DNA of 64,000 nucleotides from Macrocystis pyrifera (lineage: Eukaryota; Sar; Phaeophyceae; Laminariales; Laminariaceae), in the NCBI GenBank assembly GCA_031763025.1, contig JASSKH010000029.1, positions 1,674,001-1,738,000 of the forward strand, in the 5' to 3' direction. Below the pieces are notes generated by a model, which worked only from the letters and a program-made list of their open reading frames with translations, ran no database searches and had not been told where the DNA came from. Below, in pieces: positions 24,741-37,600 of the stretch; the first letter of the stretch is position 1, and the number at the start of each line of letters is the position of its first letter. The position numbers were made by a program, and so were the translations under genes.

Positions 24741-24937
24741 TATTACGGAGGAACAGGGTAAATAGGACCAACTATTGTTAGTAAAAATAGGTAAATGTAT
24801 AGTTTCACCTGTGGGAACCCAGCGCTACTATTACGGAGGAACAGGGTAAATAGGACCAAATATTGTTAGTAAAAATAAGTAAATGTATAATTTTTAGTGT
24901 GTACTGTAGGTCCTATTTACTACGGTCCCCCGTAATA
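24741..24937 (+). mobile_element. MITE-1 copy with its left half and flank duplicated
   Basis: The full copy is 24829-24937. Its left half, together with the flanking host sequence cctgtgggaacccagcgcta, is repeated directly in front (from about 24717 to 24804). The duplication unit crosses the element border, so it arose after insertion. Confidence 0.85.
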
Positions 24938-25960
24938 CTGTTGTCAGGAGCTGCGAAGCACGAGCGCGCGCGTATGGGGATGCCGTTCGTACCCGCTGCA
25001 CTCAGGAGCTGCGAGACACGCGCGCGCGCCGGCAGCATGGGGATGGAGCTCGTATACCGTTGCAATCAGGGGGGCGCGAGCCCCTCGCGCACAGCATGGG
25101 GATGGCATATGCTCTCGTGTATATCGCTCCACGCTATTCCTCTGCTGCTGGACGCTTGAATAGGTAGGGCTCGTTTTTTTTCTGGTTTTGTTCGGTGTTG
25201 CATGGATGGGTCGCGCAAGGGTTTGCAGTGCAACAGGAATGTGTTCTACCATATGCCCTCGAATCAGTGCGTGACAACCGTCACGACCGAACACGGCACC
25301 GCCGGAAAGCACCCGCAACCAAGATTATCGCAAGGCGGTCAAAGGAGGGGACGGATCACTGTCATCCCCTACTATTTTGTTTTGTTTTCCCAACCGACGC
25401 GTTCTACGATAGCGGTATTAACAGCACATATTTTTTTTTTCCGCTGAACCGTTTTTCTGAATGACGGGGCTCCTTATCCCTAAATCTTCGGAATGTCAAC
25501 CTTGCTTCGAAAAACGACTTATTTTTGTATACTTGGGCCATGGAATTAATTATTCATCGGGATGCGATTTTGAGTTTTTGCTGAAGTCAGTTTTCGTGTG
25601 AGGTTCTGGAGCTCCTCAAAGTGAGGAGCCTCAGAAAAGTCGGGGTGAATCTCTGTCGTAGAACGCCTCAATCCCATTTATCGTCTTCGCCATTGTTGCT
25701 CCTCCTGCCCCCTCCGAATCGTAACTCAGATTCGGGGTCTCACGGTATACCCCTCTCCCCCCCCCCCCCCCCGCCACGGTACCAGGTACGTGCCTTGTTA
25801 CCCTCTTTATCGCGAGAAAGGTTCATCACTTTTTTCCCTCGTCGACTTTCGCGTCTAAAATGTCAATGTTGGGCGAACGCACGCTATAATTGAGGTCGTT
25901 TGAGAGAAAAAAAAAAACAGCACCATAAGGAGAATCGAACCCCGGAACCGTCCCTACCAG

Positions 25961-26066
25961 TACGGGGGACCGTAGTAAATAGGACCTACGGTAGACACAA
26001 AAACCTATATATTTACCTATTTTTTCTGACAATTTTTGGTCCTATTTACTTTGCCCCCCCCGTAAG
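25961..26066 (-). mobile_element. MITE-1 copy
   Basis: Reverse orientation with tacgggggaccgtagtaaat on the left. The right arm is shortened by a C run (ttgccccccccgtaag). Confidence 0.84.
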
Positions 26067-27105
26067 ATATTAGTATTCAAGGTTTAACCACTGGATCGCC
26101 AGGGTCACCATTACAAACATATAAACCGGGGGGTTTCCAGTGTAGGTTTGGAGGCGTTTCCCACCAGGAAGAGCTGCGTAGCTGGCACGCTTGTGATAAC
26201 CGCGATTTTTCTGGTGACCAGTCCGCATTTTCAGGACGTGTGCTGTGTACTGCTGGGCGCATGCTGCTCGTAGCCGATCGATAGCGCCAAGAGCTAGCGT
26301 TGTTTTTTTAGGTCGCTATCTTTACACCCATGGGGGTCAACGCGACGGTCACCGTAAAGTTGAGGTAAACACTTCTGTAGCTTTGGGGGAAAAACATCTG
26401 TTCTTGCAGAAAAACAACACCACGGAGCCGTGGGACGGCAGGAAAGGCACATCACCCCTCACTTCTGTCCAGGTCCCTCTATTGAGGGGCAGGAGTTCTG
26501 TGCCTCCACTCAAAAGCCGCTTTGGATGACCGCATTTCAGGCGCCGCCCACGCTATGAAGATTCTCCAACATGGCTGCATAATTTACGTGCGTAGGGGGC
26601 CGTGATTCGGTAGAGGTGGGACTTTTTTGCCTTGCAAAGCAAAGTATTCTTGAGTGAGGGGGCTCCTTTTTAAGGGCCCCGACAACGCCACCCAATGTCG
26701 TGGGAACGGCCGCAAACGTTTTGCACTGTTTGTTTCGTTGTTTACATGCAACATGCCGCGGGATTGCTCGAGCCTTGGTGAGACAAGAGAGCTCCACGAG
26801 CAAGTGAACAGACTCACCGATATTTTCTATTTCGGTGCACCTCTTCGATCTCGGTGCACCTCTACCGCCGTAGCATGCGTCTACTTAGCCCTAGAACCCA
26901 CGCGTCTACCAAATGGGCATAGTGTGAACCCCCTAGCAACTAACTCCGAGATATCTAGCGAACAAAAACAATGGTTGACGGGTTTGGTGTTATCAACCAT
27001 TGAACCGGCTAGGAGCAGCGAGAGGGTCTAGCGGTACCCGGGCGGGATCATGCCGCGCCCCGTGTCGTGCGGCCGACTTCTTGCCGTAGCTCTTTTTCGC
27101 CAACG

Positions 27106-27217
27106 ATTACGGGGGACCATAGCAAACAGGACCAAATATTGTTAGTAAAAATACCTAAATATATAGGTTTTTATGTATGCCATAGGTCCTGTTAACTATG
27201 TATAGACCCCCGTAATA
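27106..27217 (+). mobile_element. MITE-1 copy with mismatched arms and a small insertion
   Basis: The left arm is of the AATAGG type with changes (catagcaaacagg). The right arm reads gttaactatgtatagacccc, with four extra bases (tata). Confidence 0.84.
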
Positions 27218-28105
27218 GCTCGTACAAGTATCACCCCCCGAAACCAAACGAGGCGACCTCACGATAGAGGTATCACAATTTTGGGGGAGGAAAAAAAAAA
27301 AAAAAAAAACTTTCTGAGCCAGCCAACACCGCGTCCTTACCGTGCGCTGCCTGTAGTTGAAGGAAGGAGGTGCATACATCACCACAGCAGTTCGTGGGGA
27401 TATATCCGTATCTGAGTATTGAAGGTGCGCGCCCCACACATCCCAAGCATCACACGTGTTCGTCTGCTCGTCCCCGTTAAATTCCGCATTATACATTGGC
27501 GGGGGGGGGGGGGGGACATACGAGTCTCCGAAAAATTAGGGTGAACCTCTACCGTAGAACGCCTCCAACGCGCTGTGGCCGTTTTTGCGGTACTACTGTA
27601 GTAGCCGCGTTTTATGGGAATTTTCCCCCCTGCGAAGAGGCCCAAACGGGGTTAGCATCAAGCAAACAGCAAAAAAAAAAAAAAAAAAAACTCCTCCTCT
27701 TCGCCTTTCTCCTACAAAAAGTATCACAGGTAGAATTTATCGCCCCATGCACAAAGCCGACGACGTCCCCTCCTCCTCCTCCTCCTCCTCCTCTTTAGAA
27801 ATAAAGTAAAATGTCTCGCTCCTTTAAACAGCCGACCTCGCCTTCCTCGTCCTCCTCATCCACTTCGTCTTCGACCTCGTCCTCCTGTTCCTCCACCCCA
27901 AAACCAAAAGGTTTCGCCCCCCTCGCCTCTGTAAGGCGGAAAATTTCCTCCCCCTTCTCCTTCTTCTCCCATCTCCTCGTCAAAACTGTAGGGTCTCCCC
28001 CCTGTGAGCCGAAACCCTCACCTCCCCCTCTTCCTCCTCTTCCTCAAAACTTGAAAATGACCCAACCGGCCACTCCCCGCCACCACCACTACTACCGTGC
28101 AGCAG

Positions 28106-28307
28106 TAGTGGTCCTTCGACAGGACCTGTTGAAGACAATAGTGCCCCCGCTTCCCGGCATAGAGTGTCGGCGAAATCGCTCGGCACGTGGTATGGGATCA
28201 ACCAGATGTGGCGGCGCACGGATTAGTACCGGTTTTTCCGCTATTTATAGCGCCGGTATTGTTGGCTAACGCACATAATGCCGGCACTGTAGAGGAACCG
28301 GCGCTAC
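28106..28307. mobile_element. Family D copy, about 200 bp
   Basis: tagtggtccttcgacagg on the left, cgccggtattgttggctaac inside, and ggcactgtagaggaaccggc on the right; same order as 10685-10853. It overlaps the end of a CT-rich open frame at 27811-28269, which I do not annotate. Confidence 0.72.
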
Positions 28308-28489
28308 CGTACGGGCAATACGCACTCTTTGCCCTCGGCGGCAATTCCACCGCCGCCGCCACCGCCCACCGCCGTCGCTATCACCGATCTGACCTCCTCG
28401 AACTACCGTCGCAAAAACATCACCCTCCGCGTGATCCTCCCCCGCGCCAGGATAGTAAGGCTCTTCACTCCCGACGAGGTAGTTACATA

Positions 28490-28795
28490 GTGTAACCCAT
28501 TACTGCCTCTGAAAGTGATCACCCCGGAAAAAAAAACAATTCAGTTCATTCGAAGCTGTCCTCCATCCATCTGCAAGAAAGTCGCGTCTCTCGAGCGGAA
28601 CATAGCAGGACGAAACTTGCCCCCTCGTGCCGCTCGTCCAACACCTCACGTTTCGCTTCGCGCTCGGTGCAAAGCAAGCAACGTATGTTCTGCCTGGTCG
28701 GTGAAAAAAACCGACATTCTCCGTCCCCGCACTTTAGCGTTGCGAGCGTCCGTGGTCACAAGACTCCACGGCCAAGCATGGCATGAGTACACCGC
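28490..28795 (+). mobile_element. Family A copy downstream of the methyltransferase gene
   Basis: Blocks in order: acccattactgcctctgaaa, ctgtcctccatccatctgca, ccaacacctcacgtttcgct, ctgcctggtcggtgaaaa, and ggcatgagtacaccgcccgc. The final C run has been replaced by mixed C-rich sequence. Confidence 0.7.
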
Positions 28796-28888
28796 CCGCG
28801 CCTCCCACCAGCATCGTCGTCGCCAAGGAAATAACATGAAAACGATAACTATGCCACGATTAAACAATTCTAACGTACCCCCCCCCCC

Positions 28889-31463
28889 CTACGCCAAAAC
28901 GTCCCCTCCACCCACAGCAGTAACGCCATCCATCCCACCCCCACCACCACCACCACCACTACCACCAACGACCCCGCCCTCTCGAGCCACCCTCGCCACG
29001 ATAGTCACCTCCGACTGACCCCCCGATAGGAGCTTCATCGTCTCCACACCCTCCAGCTTCCACCCCGCGCCCACCCCTACCCCCAGCCCCCCTCCACCCC
29101 CTTTCCCAGCCCCCCCTCCCTCCCCGCCCTCACTAACAACATCCCTACCATCACCCACGCCCTCATCAGCGATACCCCCTCCCCCTTCCCTCATGGCTCC
29201 GAAGCCGCGATTCCAGGAGTCATCGGCGGCGCTCCCGGCCGTGAGTCGGCGCAGCGCGATGAGTACCTCGTCGCGCATCCTCCTCTTCCTCCCGCAGAAG
29301 TCCTTGAGGGTGGCCACGACCAGCGCCCCCGGCTTGGCCAGCCCCGCGGCCATGGCGGATAGGAGCACGTCCGTCACCACCTGGGGCTCCGCATTCATGT
29401 CGGACACCAGGAGGTCGGCCGCCGCCTCGAACTCCTCCTTCGCCGATGACCCGTTCGCCTTGAGTTCCCCGCCCCTCTCCGTCATGTCAGCCTTAATCCC
29501 CTTCGCCCCAGGGACCTTAGGCTCCTCGGTTCCATTCGCCTTAACATCTTTCGACCCGCTAACCTTGGCGTCCGCCCCAGTAACATTAGCTTCACCCTCC
29601 CCCTTGACCTTACCCCGTACTGACATCGCCGCCGCCGCCGCCTCAACATCCACCCCATTCGCCTCTTTCCCCGCCGTTCCTACCCTCGTCCCCTCCGCAA
29701 CCCTCACCCCCTCCCCTATCGCCCCCCCTCCCCCCCCACCACCCTCTCCTCTAGTCTTCCTCCCACCCTCCATCTCCCCCCCCTCCCGCCCCTCCTCCCC
29801 CTCCTTATCCGGCCAGCTACCCGCGAGGATGCCCCGGAGCTCGCCGCGAGCGTCTTGGATCATCCGCCTCACGTGCACCACGTTGGGCAGGGCCAACACG
29901 GAGCTCTCCATCTCCGCTGGGTCGACGGCCAGCACTCTGCGGCACCTTGGGGCGAGGTAGGAGGTCCACCCTCCCGGGGACGCCCCGACGTCAATCTAGT
30001 GAGGGGGTGCAGTACCGTCAATGCGGGAGGGAATGGTGGGGAGGGGAGGGGGGGGAGAGGATCGGGTTGTGGGATGGGGATGGGGATGGGGGATGGGGGT
30101 TGGGGGGGGTTGGGGGAGGGGGGGTTGCGGGAGTGTGGGGTGGGGTAGGGTGAGGTGGGGTGGGGTGGGGTGGGGTGGGGGTGGTCGTGGGGTTGGAGGC
30201 ATTGGCGGAGTGGGGGGTTGGTGGGGGGGGGTGAGGGGGGGGGGTGAAAGGTGTGTGTAGTTGCAAATGCCTGAGTGAGTGATTGTAGCTGTGCAAGCGC
30301 CACGCGCTTTGTGGCGGGTACGCTGTTGTGACAAGCTTCGAGTTTTATGTGGAACCATTCTCGCTGTGGTCGAAGCCACAGAGGGGACAAAGAAAACATG
30401 TCTCGCTCAAAGTGCCCCAGTCTCCATCACCCCGGTCCCGGAGTGCGAAAATATAAACCGAATTGAACGAAACCGAATCGGACCGAACCGGACCGAACCG
30501 AACCGAATCGAACCGAACTCAACCGAACCGAACCGAACCGAACCGAACCGGACCGGACCGGACCGGACCGGACCGGACCGAACCGAACCGAACCGAATAG
30601 AACCGAACCAAACCAAACGCAACCACACCAAACGATAAAAATGAAAAACGAACCGACCCGGCCGTAGATGTCGTACAATGGAACAAAAAAAAAAGAAGCA
30701 GCACGAAAAAAAAAAGCGGAGCGAACAGAGCCTCACACGCCCCTCTCACTTAGCCTCTACGCATGGACAAAAACCAAAAACCGGAGACTTCACGCATTAA
30801 AAAAAAAACATGAAACAAAAAAAAACATGAAAAATAAAAAAAAAGCGAATCTCTCCCCCTTCCCCCCTCTCCCCCCCCCCCCCCCCCCCTCCCCCCCCCC
30901 CCCCCTAAAAAAACAAAAAGGAGACTCACCGCCGTCCACCGGTCGCTGTACGCGATCCCCGCCCTCGAGGTCACCTCCTTTATCTTGTAGAACGCCCGAC
31001 ATATCGCCGCGTCCTCGTTGTTGTTCTGGATGATGCTCCGCCCGTGGGTGGCGGCCTCGGCCAAGCCGTAGAGGTAAGCCCCCCGGACAAAAACCACGCT
31101 GAGGACGTGGGTGAACGCGCCGGCCTGCCTCTCTCGGACGACGCCCGGGAAGTGTTCGTCCCAGAAGGTCGTCTGCTCGTCGATGAGTTGCCTCTCCATG
31201 GCCTGGGGGTGCGGTTGGGGTAATATATTCGTGTGGTGGGAGTTTTAGAGCGCGGTCGGCGGCGGCAGACGATTGAAAAAATGGGACGGGCGGGGGAGGG
31301 CGGGGGGGAGGGAGGGAGGGAGGGAGGGAGTGAGGGAGGGAGGGAGGGGGCCGCAAAACATCCTAAAAAAAAAAGGTCAAACACCCTTCATTCACCCCAC
31401 AAAAAAACAAGCACCTTCTATGTGGAGCCGGTTTCTTCTGTACACCACTAATGCTGCTGTATT

Positions 31464-31506
<43 letters not shown>

Positions 31507-31524
31507 CGATGATGAGGATGATGC

Positions 31525-31611
<87 letters not shown>

Positions 31612-31653
31612 CGATGATGAGGATGATGATGATGATGATGATGATGAGAATGG

Positions 31654-31684
<31 letters not shown>

Positions 31685-34600
31685 ATTTTGAGCGAAAGCG
31701 AGATTCCAATCTAGACCGCGTCAAAACGAGAGAGGGATCTCCTTCGAGTCGCCCGAAAATCATCCCACCACAAACCATCCACCCACCAACGCACACCAGT
31801 CGAACCCATATATTATGACCCCCATCCCCCCCCCCCTCCTCCCCCCTCCTCCACGGGTGGAAAAAAAAACAAAGCACACACACACACACGACTCGCCTTG
31901 GGAAGGGCCTGGACACGCACACGTAGAGAGGCCGCCTTTACTGCCACGTCTGCCCCCTCCACTCCCACCGCCTCCGCCGCAACCCCCGCCGCAACCCTCG
32001 CTCCCAGAGCCGCCTCGTCCTCCCCGACCAGCTTCTCCTCGGATGGTGGCACCCCGTATTTACCAGTTGCCACATCCTCCGATACCTTTAGTTTTTCGAC
32101 GACGAAATGAATCGTCGGACACGCGGAAGGGTTGGTGGTGCCATCTAGTGGGAGGGAGGGGGAGCGGGGGGGGGGGGGCGTACTCGGAGCGGGGGAGGGG
32201 GGCTGTGTGTGCTTATGTCATGCATGACCGTAGTCATATGACCACAGACCCTCGCATCCCTACAGTGCCGGGACGGAGTAGCGCGTCGGGTTTTCACGGA
32301 TCAGGCAGGGAGGGCCTCGATATTGGCACCAATATTGATAAGGACATCCACACCGATATCGATATCGACACCGATATTATCGATGCCGATATCGACGCCG
32401 ACTTTGATATTGTCGAGATCCGATATCGACACCGACATGATCATTGGTATTGATATTGATATTATCGAGATCCGATATCGACACCGACACCGACACTATC
32501 GTTACCGAGATCGACGCCGACATTGATATTATCGACATCCGATATCGACACCGACGTGATCACCGATATCGACAACGACACCGATATTATCGATATCGAT
32601 ATCGATATCGATGCCATGCAGGGGGGGGGTGAGCGTAAAAAAATACTACGAGACGGGTTTTAGGGGGCGTCAAGGCCTCTTCTGCCCCAAATTTGGAAGA
32701 TCACGATATATCTACTCATCTGTCTATCTACCTATCTATCTATTTAGATCATCTAGACCCTAAAACCTGCCGTCGTGAGTTGTCGTGCAGGATCTGAGCA
32801 GTACAGGTCTGGCTCAGGAAAAAACATGCGTTACATGCAGATCACGCAGATCGTGCGGCTCCCACCAACGGCAAGATGAGCCACTGGAGATAGATCCCCG
32901 CAGACCAGGAGCCTTTATCTTCCCTCCAAGATCTAGGTCGTTCGAGTGGGGTTCGGTGATCTTGTCCAATGTGTACTGGTTTTAGTAGACAGAGGGGCCA
33001 GACCCCGGGCTCCTTCGTACTACAGGGGGAAACATACATGGCAATCAGGACCAACCGTGAAGTGGAAACCATAGGGGGATACACGTACTTGGGTATTCTA
33101 AATATTATCCCCCCCCGCCCGTAAAAAAATATTTTGGGGAAAAGGTAGGAGACTCGCCCTATGTGCAGGACGGGTCGGCACATTGTTTTTGTCGTGCAGG
33201 ATGCGGGTCTTATTGATGAAGGCTGGCCTTTCAGCCGATCGGATGCTTTTTGGGGAAAAAGAGACCTAAATAGGCGGCGGAAACCGCGTGACCACCCCTG
33301 CCGAACTCGAGTCACCCAAAGGGTTAGGGTTCGGGACGGAGTTCTATCCTGGCAGGGAGGCGAGGTATATTGGGGGGAGATGGCCAGGTGCTCGCAGGGC
33401 AGGGGGGCAGGGGGTTCTTTTCCCGGCACGGAGGGAGCACCGAGGAATAGGGCGTTAACTTCTGTGGGTCGCATGCGCCGTATGGGGTGGGATAGGGTGG
33501 GGCGGGGGCGGGGTGGGGTGACGGCGATTTTGTACACTCCCCCCAGTACCTACCTTTCACCTCTCGCCCTCTGCTGCCCTTGTCCCGGTGTACAGCGTAC
33601 AGGGTACCGTACCGTACCATACCATACCATACCATGCTATACCATACCATACCATAACATATCATACCTACCATACCATTCCATACCATACCATACCTTA
33701 CCATACCATACCATACCATATCATACCATACCATACAATATCATATCCTACCGTGTACCATACCATACCATACCATACAATACCATATCATTCCGTACCG
33801 TACCGTACCATACAATACCATATCATACCGTACAATACCATATCATACCATACCGTCCCATACCATCCCATTCCATACCATATCATGCCATACCATAACG
33901 TACCATACCATACCATACAATATAATATCATACCGTACCGTACCATACTATACCGTACCAAACCATACCGTACAATCCCATCCCATCCCATATCACACCA
34001 TACCATACCATACCATACCATACCATACAATACCATATCATTCCGTACCGTACCATACCATACCATACCATACCATACAATACCATATCATACCGTACCA
34101 TACCATCCCATTCCATACCATACCATGCCATACCGTAACGTACCGTACCATACAATATAATATCATACCGTACCGTACCATACTATACTGTACCAAACCA
34201 TATCGTACTAAGCCATACCATACCGTACCGTACAATCCCATCCCATCCCATATCATACCGTACCGTACCACAAGCACGCTAGCGATACACACATAAAACT
34301 AATCTCACCGCCTTTCCGACGTCCTCGAGGCTGGTACGCAAGCCTCCGCCCAGGATGTAGACCCTGAGGACCGAGCGGCAGAGCGAAGGGTCCGCGACGC
34401 AGCGCCTCGAAAACTCCGCTGGGTCTCTGGCTTCAAAGAGCGCCAGCTTCTGATTCTTCCTTCAAAAACATACCATTTCCCCGAAAGCAAAAACAGGGGG
34501 GGGGGGTAAGAAAGAGCACGCGATACCACTCAACCCTTTTCACATGGTGTTTGCGAAAATCGCGGGCCGGGTTGGGTTTCTTGCAGCAATCCCGACCCAC

Positions 34601-37600
34601 GAAAATTATCTTGTGTGAGAAGAGGTAACAATAGTTACGCCTTGATCCATTTTAGGGAACACAGCCCCGTGTTGAGGGACAAACGTCTTACTACGGGGGG
34701 CCATAGTAAATAGGACCAAATATTGTTATTGCGGGGGTCCACAGTTAGTAGGACCTATGGTTTACATAAAACCTATATATTTACCTATTTTTACGAACAA
34801 TATTTGGTCCCGTTAACTATGGACCCCCGTAACAGTAAAAACAGGCAAATGTACAGGTTTTTGTGTGTACCGTAGGTCCTGTTAACTATGGTCCCTCGTA
34901 ATAGTTAGCACACGAGTGGTTTGTACCGAAACGGTGACCGCAGCCTTAAAAGGGCAAGCCTATTACGGGGGACCATAGTAAATAGGACCAAATTATTTGC
35001 TAGAAAAAATAGGTAAATATATAGGTTTTAGTGGGTACCGTAGGTCCTATTTACTATGGTCCCCCGTAATAGCGGGTAACTATTCTTGGGTTGGGCAGCT
35101 CGGTATGGTTGGTCAGCAAACGGAGCAAATTCTGGATGGCTACGTAGCACCTTCGCGGATTTTCACCCGTGAGTTCGACCAATCGGCTAGCTCCCTTGTG
35201 TCTGCGTCGGCTTCAAAAATATGTTCCTTATATCCCATATCAGCATTGGATTCTCGAAAAATCACCCCCCCCTAAAAAAATTCCACAAATTCTATGTATC
35301 ACCCACGAAAACAACTCTCGGAAGTTTGGAGGGGAAGCATTGACAGAAAAAAAACAATCTGGATATACAGCAAAGGCCACTGCCTGATTCTAGGGTTATC
35401 ATATGATACAATGGTTGGTGTCCGAGTTACAATGGTTGAAAGCAAGGGGTCGTTCGGCACGGGCGCAGGCGGCATGATCCTTCCTCCCCGTACTTGATGG
35501 GCGCTAACGTCCCCCGTTTCAGTGGGGTTTGTACACGTATGCATGGATTTATGATCTGGGATGGTGCCTTAATATCCCCATCCCCGCGTGGCGCTGACTG
35601 GCTCTACGAACCCCAGCCAATCAGCGATCGACCAGCGGGTTTGGGGTTTTCCCCACCGTGCGGGCGTTATCGACCCGGGGGATCACCCTTTTCGTCCCTG
35701 GTTAGTCGGAGTTGTAGCATGTAATAAACCATTTCTGATCCGGGGATAGGACTCAATTCTCCCCGGGTGCGGCGGGACATCGACGTTTCTTTGAGGGGAA
35801 ACTCACGCCGAGCGCCCGACGCCCCCCCATTGGCCGAGAGCGGGCGGGAGGGGGGGGGGGGGGCTTGGCCATTGGGTTTGAGGCTCGGAAAAGGCTGGAT
35901 TGGAAGTCATTTGTCAATTATACAAGCGCAAAAATCGTACCAGGTATTATATCGGAGTATCAGTCAGTCTGTCTGTCCACCAACAGCAGTTGTCATGCAG
36001 CACCCAGTATCCAGCGTACAGCATACAGCATCCGGCGTACAGCGTACGGTATATACAGTAGTAGTCTACACGAACGTACCGGGCATGAACTACAGCACCT
36101 TGCCCCCCCCTGCCCCCCTCCCGCCTCTCCCCCCCCCCCCCACCTGCTTGTCCCAGAGCGCGCGATGCCCATGTCGGACGCCTCCCCCCCCGCGCCCACC
36201 ACCCCCCCGGCGTACGCCCTCACCCTCGCGAGCTGAGAGTTCTCCGTCTGCAGCGCGACGTTCGTCCGAAGCAGCTCAGACTCCTCCGGACCCGAGCAGG
36301 AGAGGTGGGAGCGCGGGCACTTCACCCCCCCCACTCGCATGGAGGTCTCGTCCAAGGGTCTTCCATCCAGAAAAGGTGTGTCTGGCAGGGAGCCATCTGC
36401 CCTCGAATTGGTGCGTTGCATCGCGGCGTGGTTTCGTGGTGGAGTGGGGTGGGGGGCGGCGGGGTGGGGGTGGGGGTGGGGGTGGGGGGGGGTGTTCGAT
36501 GTCATGCATGGCCGTAGTCGTATGACCATATGTGGGGGTGGCGGAGTGGGGGTGGGGGTGGGAGTTGGGGTTGGGTTGGGCTGTTGTGGTTGGGGTACGG
36601 TGGTTTGGGATGTGTTGGGTGTGGGCTTCGGTTTTGGGTAGGGCGGCTTGGGATGGGTTGGGTTGGGTTTGGGTGGGTTTGGGTGGGGTGGGTTGGGTTG
36701 AGGTAGGGGTGGGGTGGATTAAGGTGGGGTTTGGGTCGGAGGGGGGGGGGGAGGTGGGGTTGAATTGAGATTGATTGATCGACTGGATGAGTTGAAATTG
36801 GAGATTGAAACTGAGATCGAGATTTGAGGTCGAGACTGGGATTAGTATTGAGATTCAGACTACGGATAAGGTTGAGGTTGCGGTTGCTACAGACTGAGCT
36901 TGCGCTTGAGATTGGGATCGATACTGATGATCGATTGACTGATTGATTCGAAGTTCATGCAAACGACTACAAAAGTAGTGTTTTCTTTTCACTCACCTCA
37001 GTCTTCGGAGCGTGCACCATGTGGCACTTGTCTCCCCTGAAGCAGTCGTTCAGGTGGAAAAACCTACCGGTGTATTGGTTTTCAAATAAAAAAAAGTACA
37101 AGACAGTGGTAGGACACAACCGTCCGCCATTTCAGTCACCCCAAAGCATCGCGAATCACATTCCAAGCTCACAAGGCTACACTTTGCACGTACAGAACTT
37201 CAGCTGGCGCTTTGCGCTCGTCGCAGCAGGGGCTTTTGGCGGCCGTGTACCCACTGTACGTATATAGACTATTAATAGCGTTACAGTATATGACACATAC
37301 TATTAATAATAAACAGGAAAGCTGACCCAGGCTGGATTTCTTATTCGAGAATGGGTGCGATCTACACTGGATTCAGCATGATGATATCGAATTTCCTATT
37401 AGTAGGTGCCAGGTATATTTTTTCCTGTCAATCTCAAGCCTGCCTACTTTCTTGTCGGCCGCTTTTCGTATTACATCTGTTAATAGTAGCATGTGGGTGT
37501 CCTGCACTGTTGTACGCTGTATAGACGGGAGCAGAAGATACGCCTGATGTTCGTACTGGAGTTCACACGTGGATATCGTGCTCGAACGAAGCTAGAAAGC

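Larger units (their letters stand above)
21764..28888. other. Convergent intergenic region, no gene supported
   Basis: The spacer between the 3' ends of EMC8 and the methyltransferase gene. It holds family A copies, four MITE-1 loci, family C and D sequences and CT-rich tracts. Open frames such as 26654-27031 (ends in ...SEISSEQKQWLTGLVLSTIE) have no recognised domain and no convincing splice partners. Confidence 0.6.

Noticed and set aside
25922-25960. Box B-like ggggttcgattctcctta on the minus strand
   Set aside because: Only a T-arm half; no D arm or anticodon arm upstream, where a MITE-1 begins.
26654-27031. 125-codon plus-strand frame
   Set aside because: Composition is not clearly repetitive, but there is no domain and no splice partner; left unannotated as a gene.
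28889-29960. 255-codon plus-strand frame rich in Pro/Ser/Ala
   Set aside because: Antisense shadow of the methyltransferase last exon, whose minus-strand frame has conserved motifs.
31392-31922. His-rich, Asp-rich and Met-rich open frames
   Set aside because: Registers of the GAT microsatellite.
33588-34292. Tyr/His/Pro/Thr and Met/Val/Trp/Tyr open frames of up to 245 codons
   Set aside because: The CCATA pentamer array has no stop in several registers; not protein coding.
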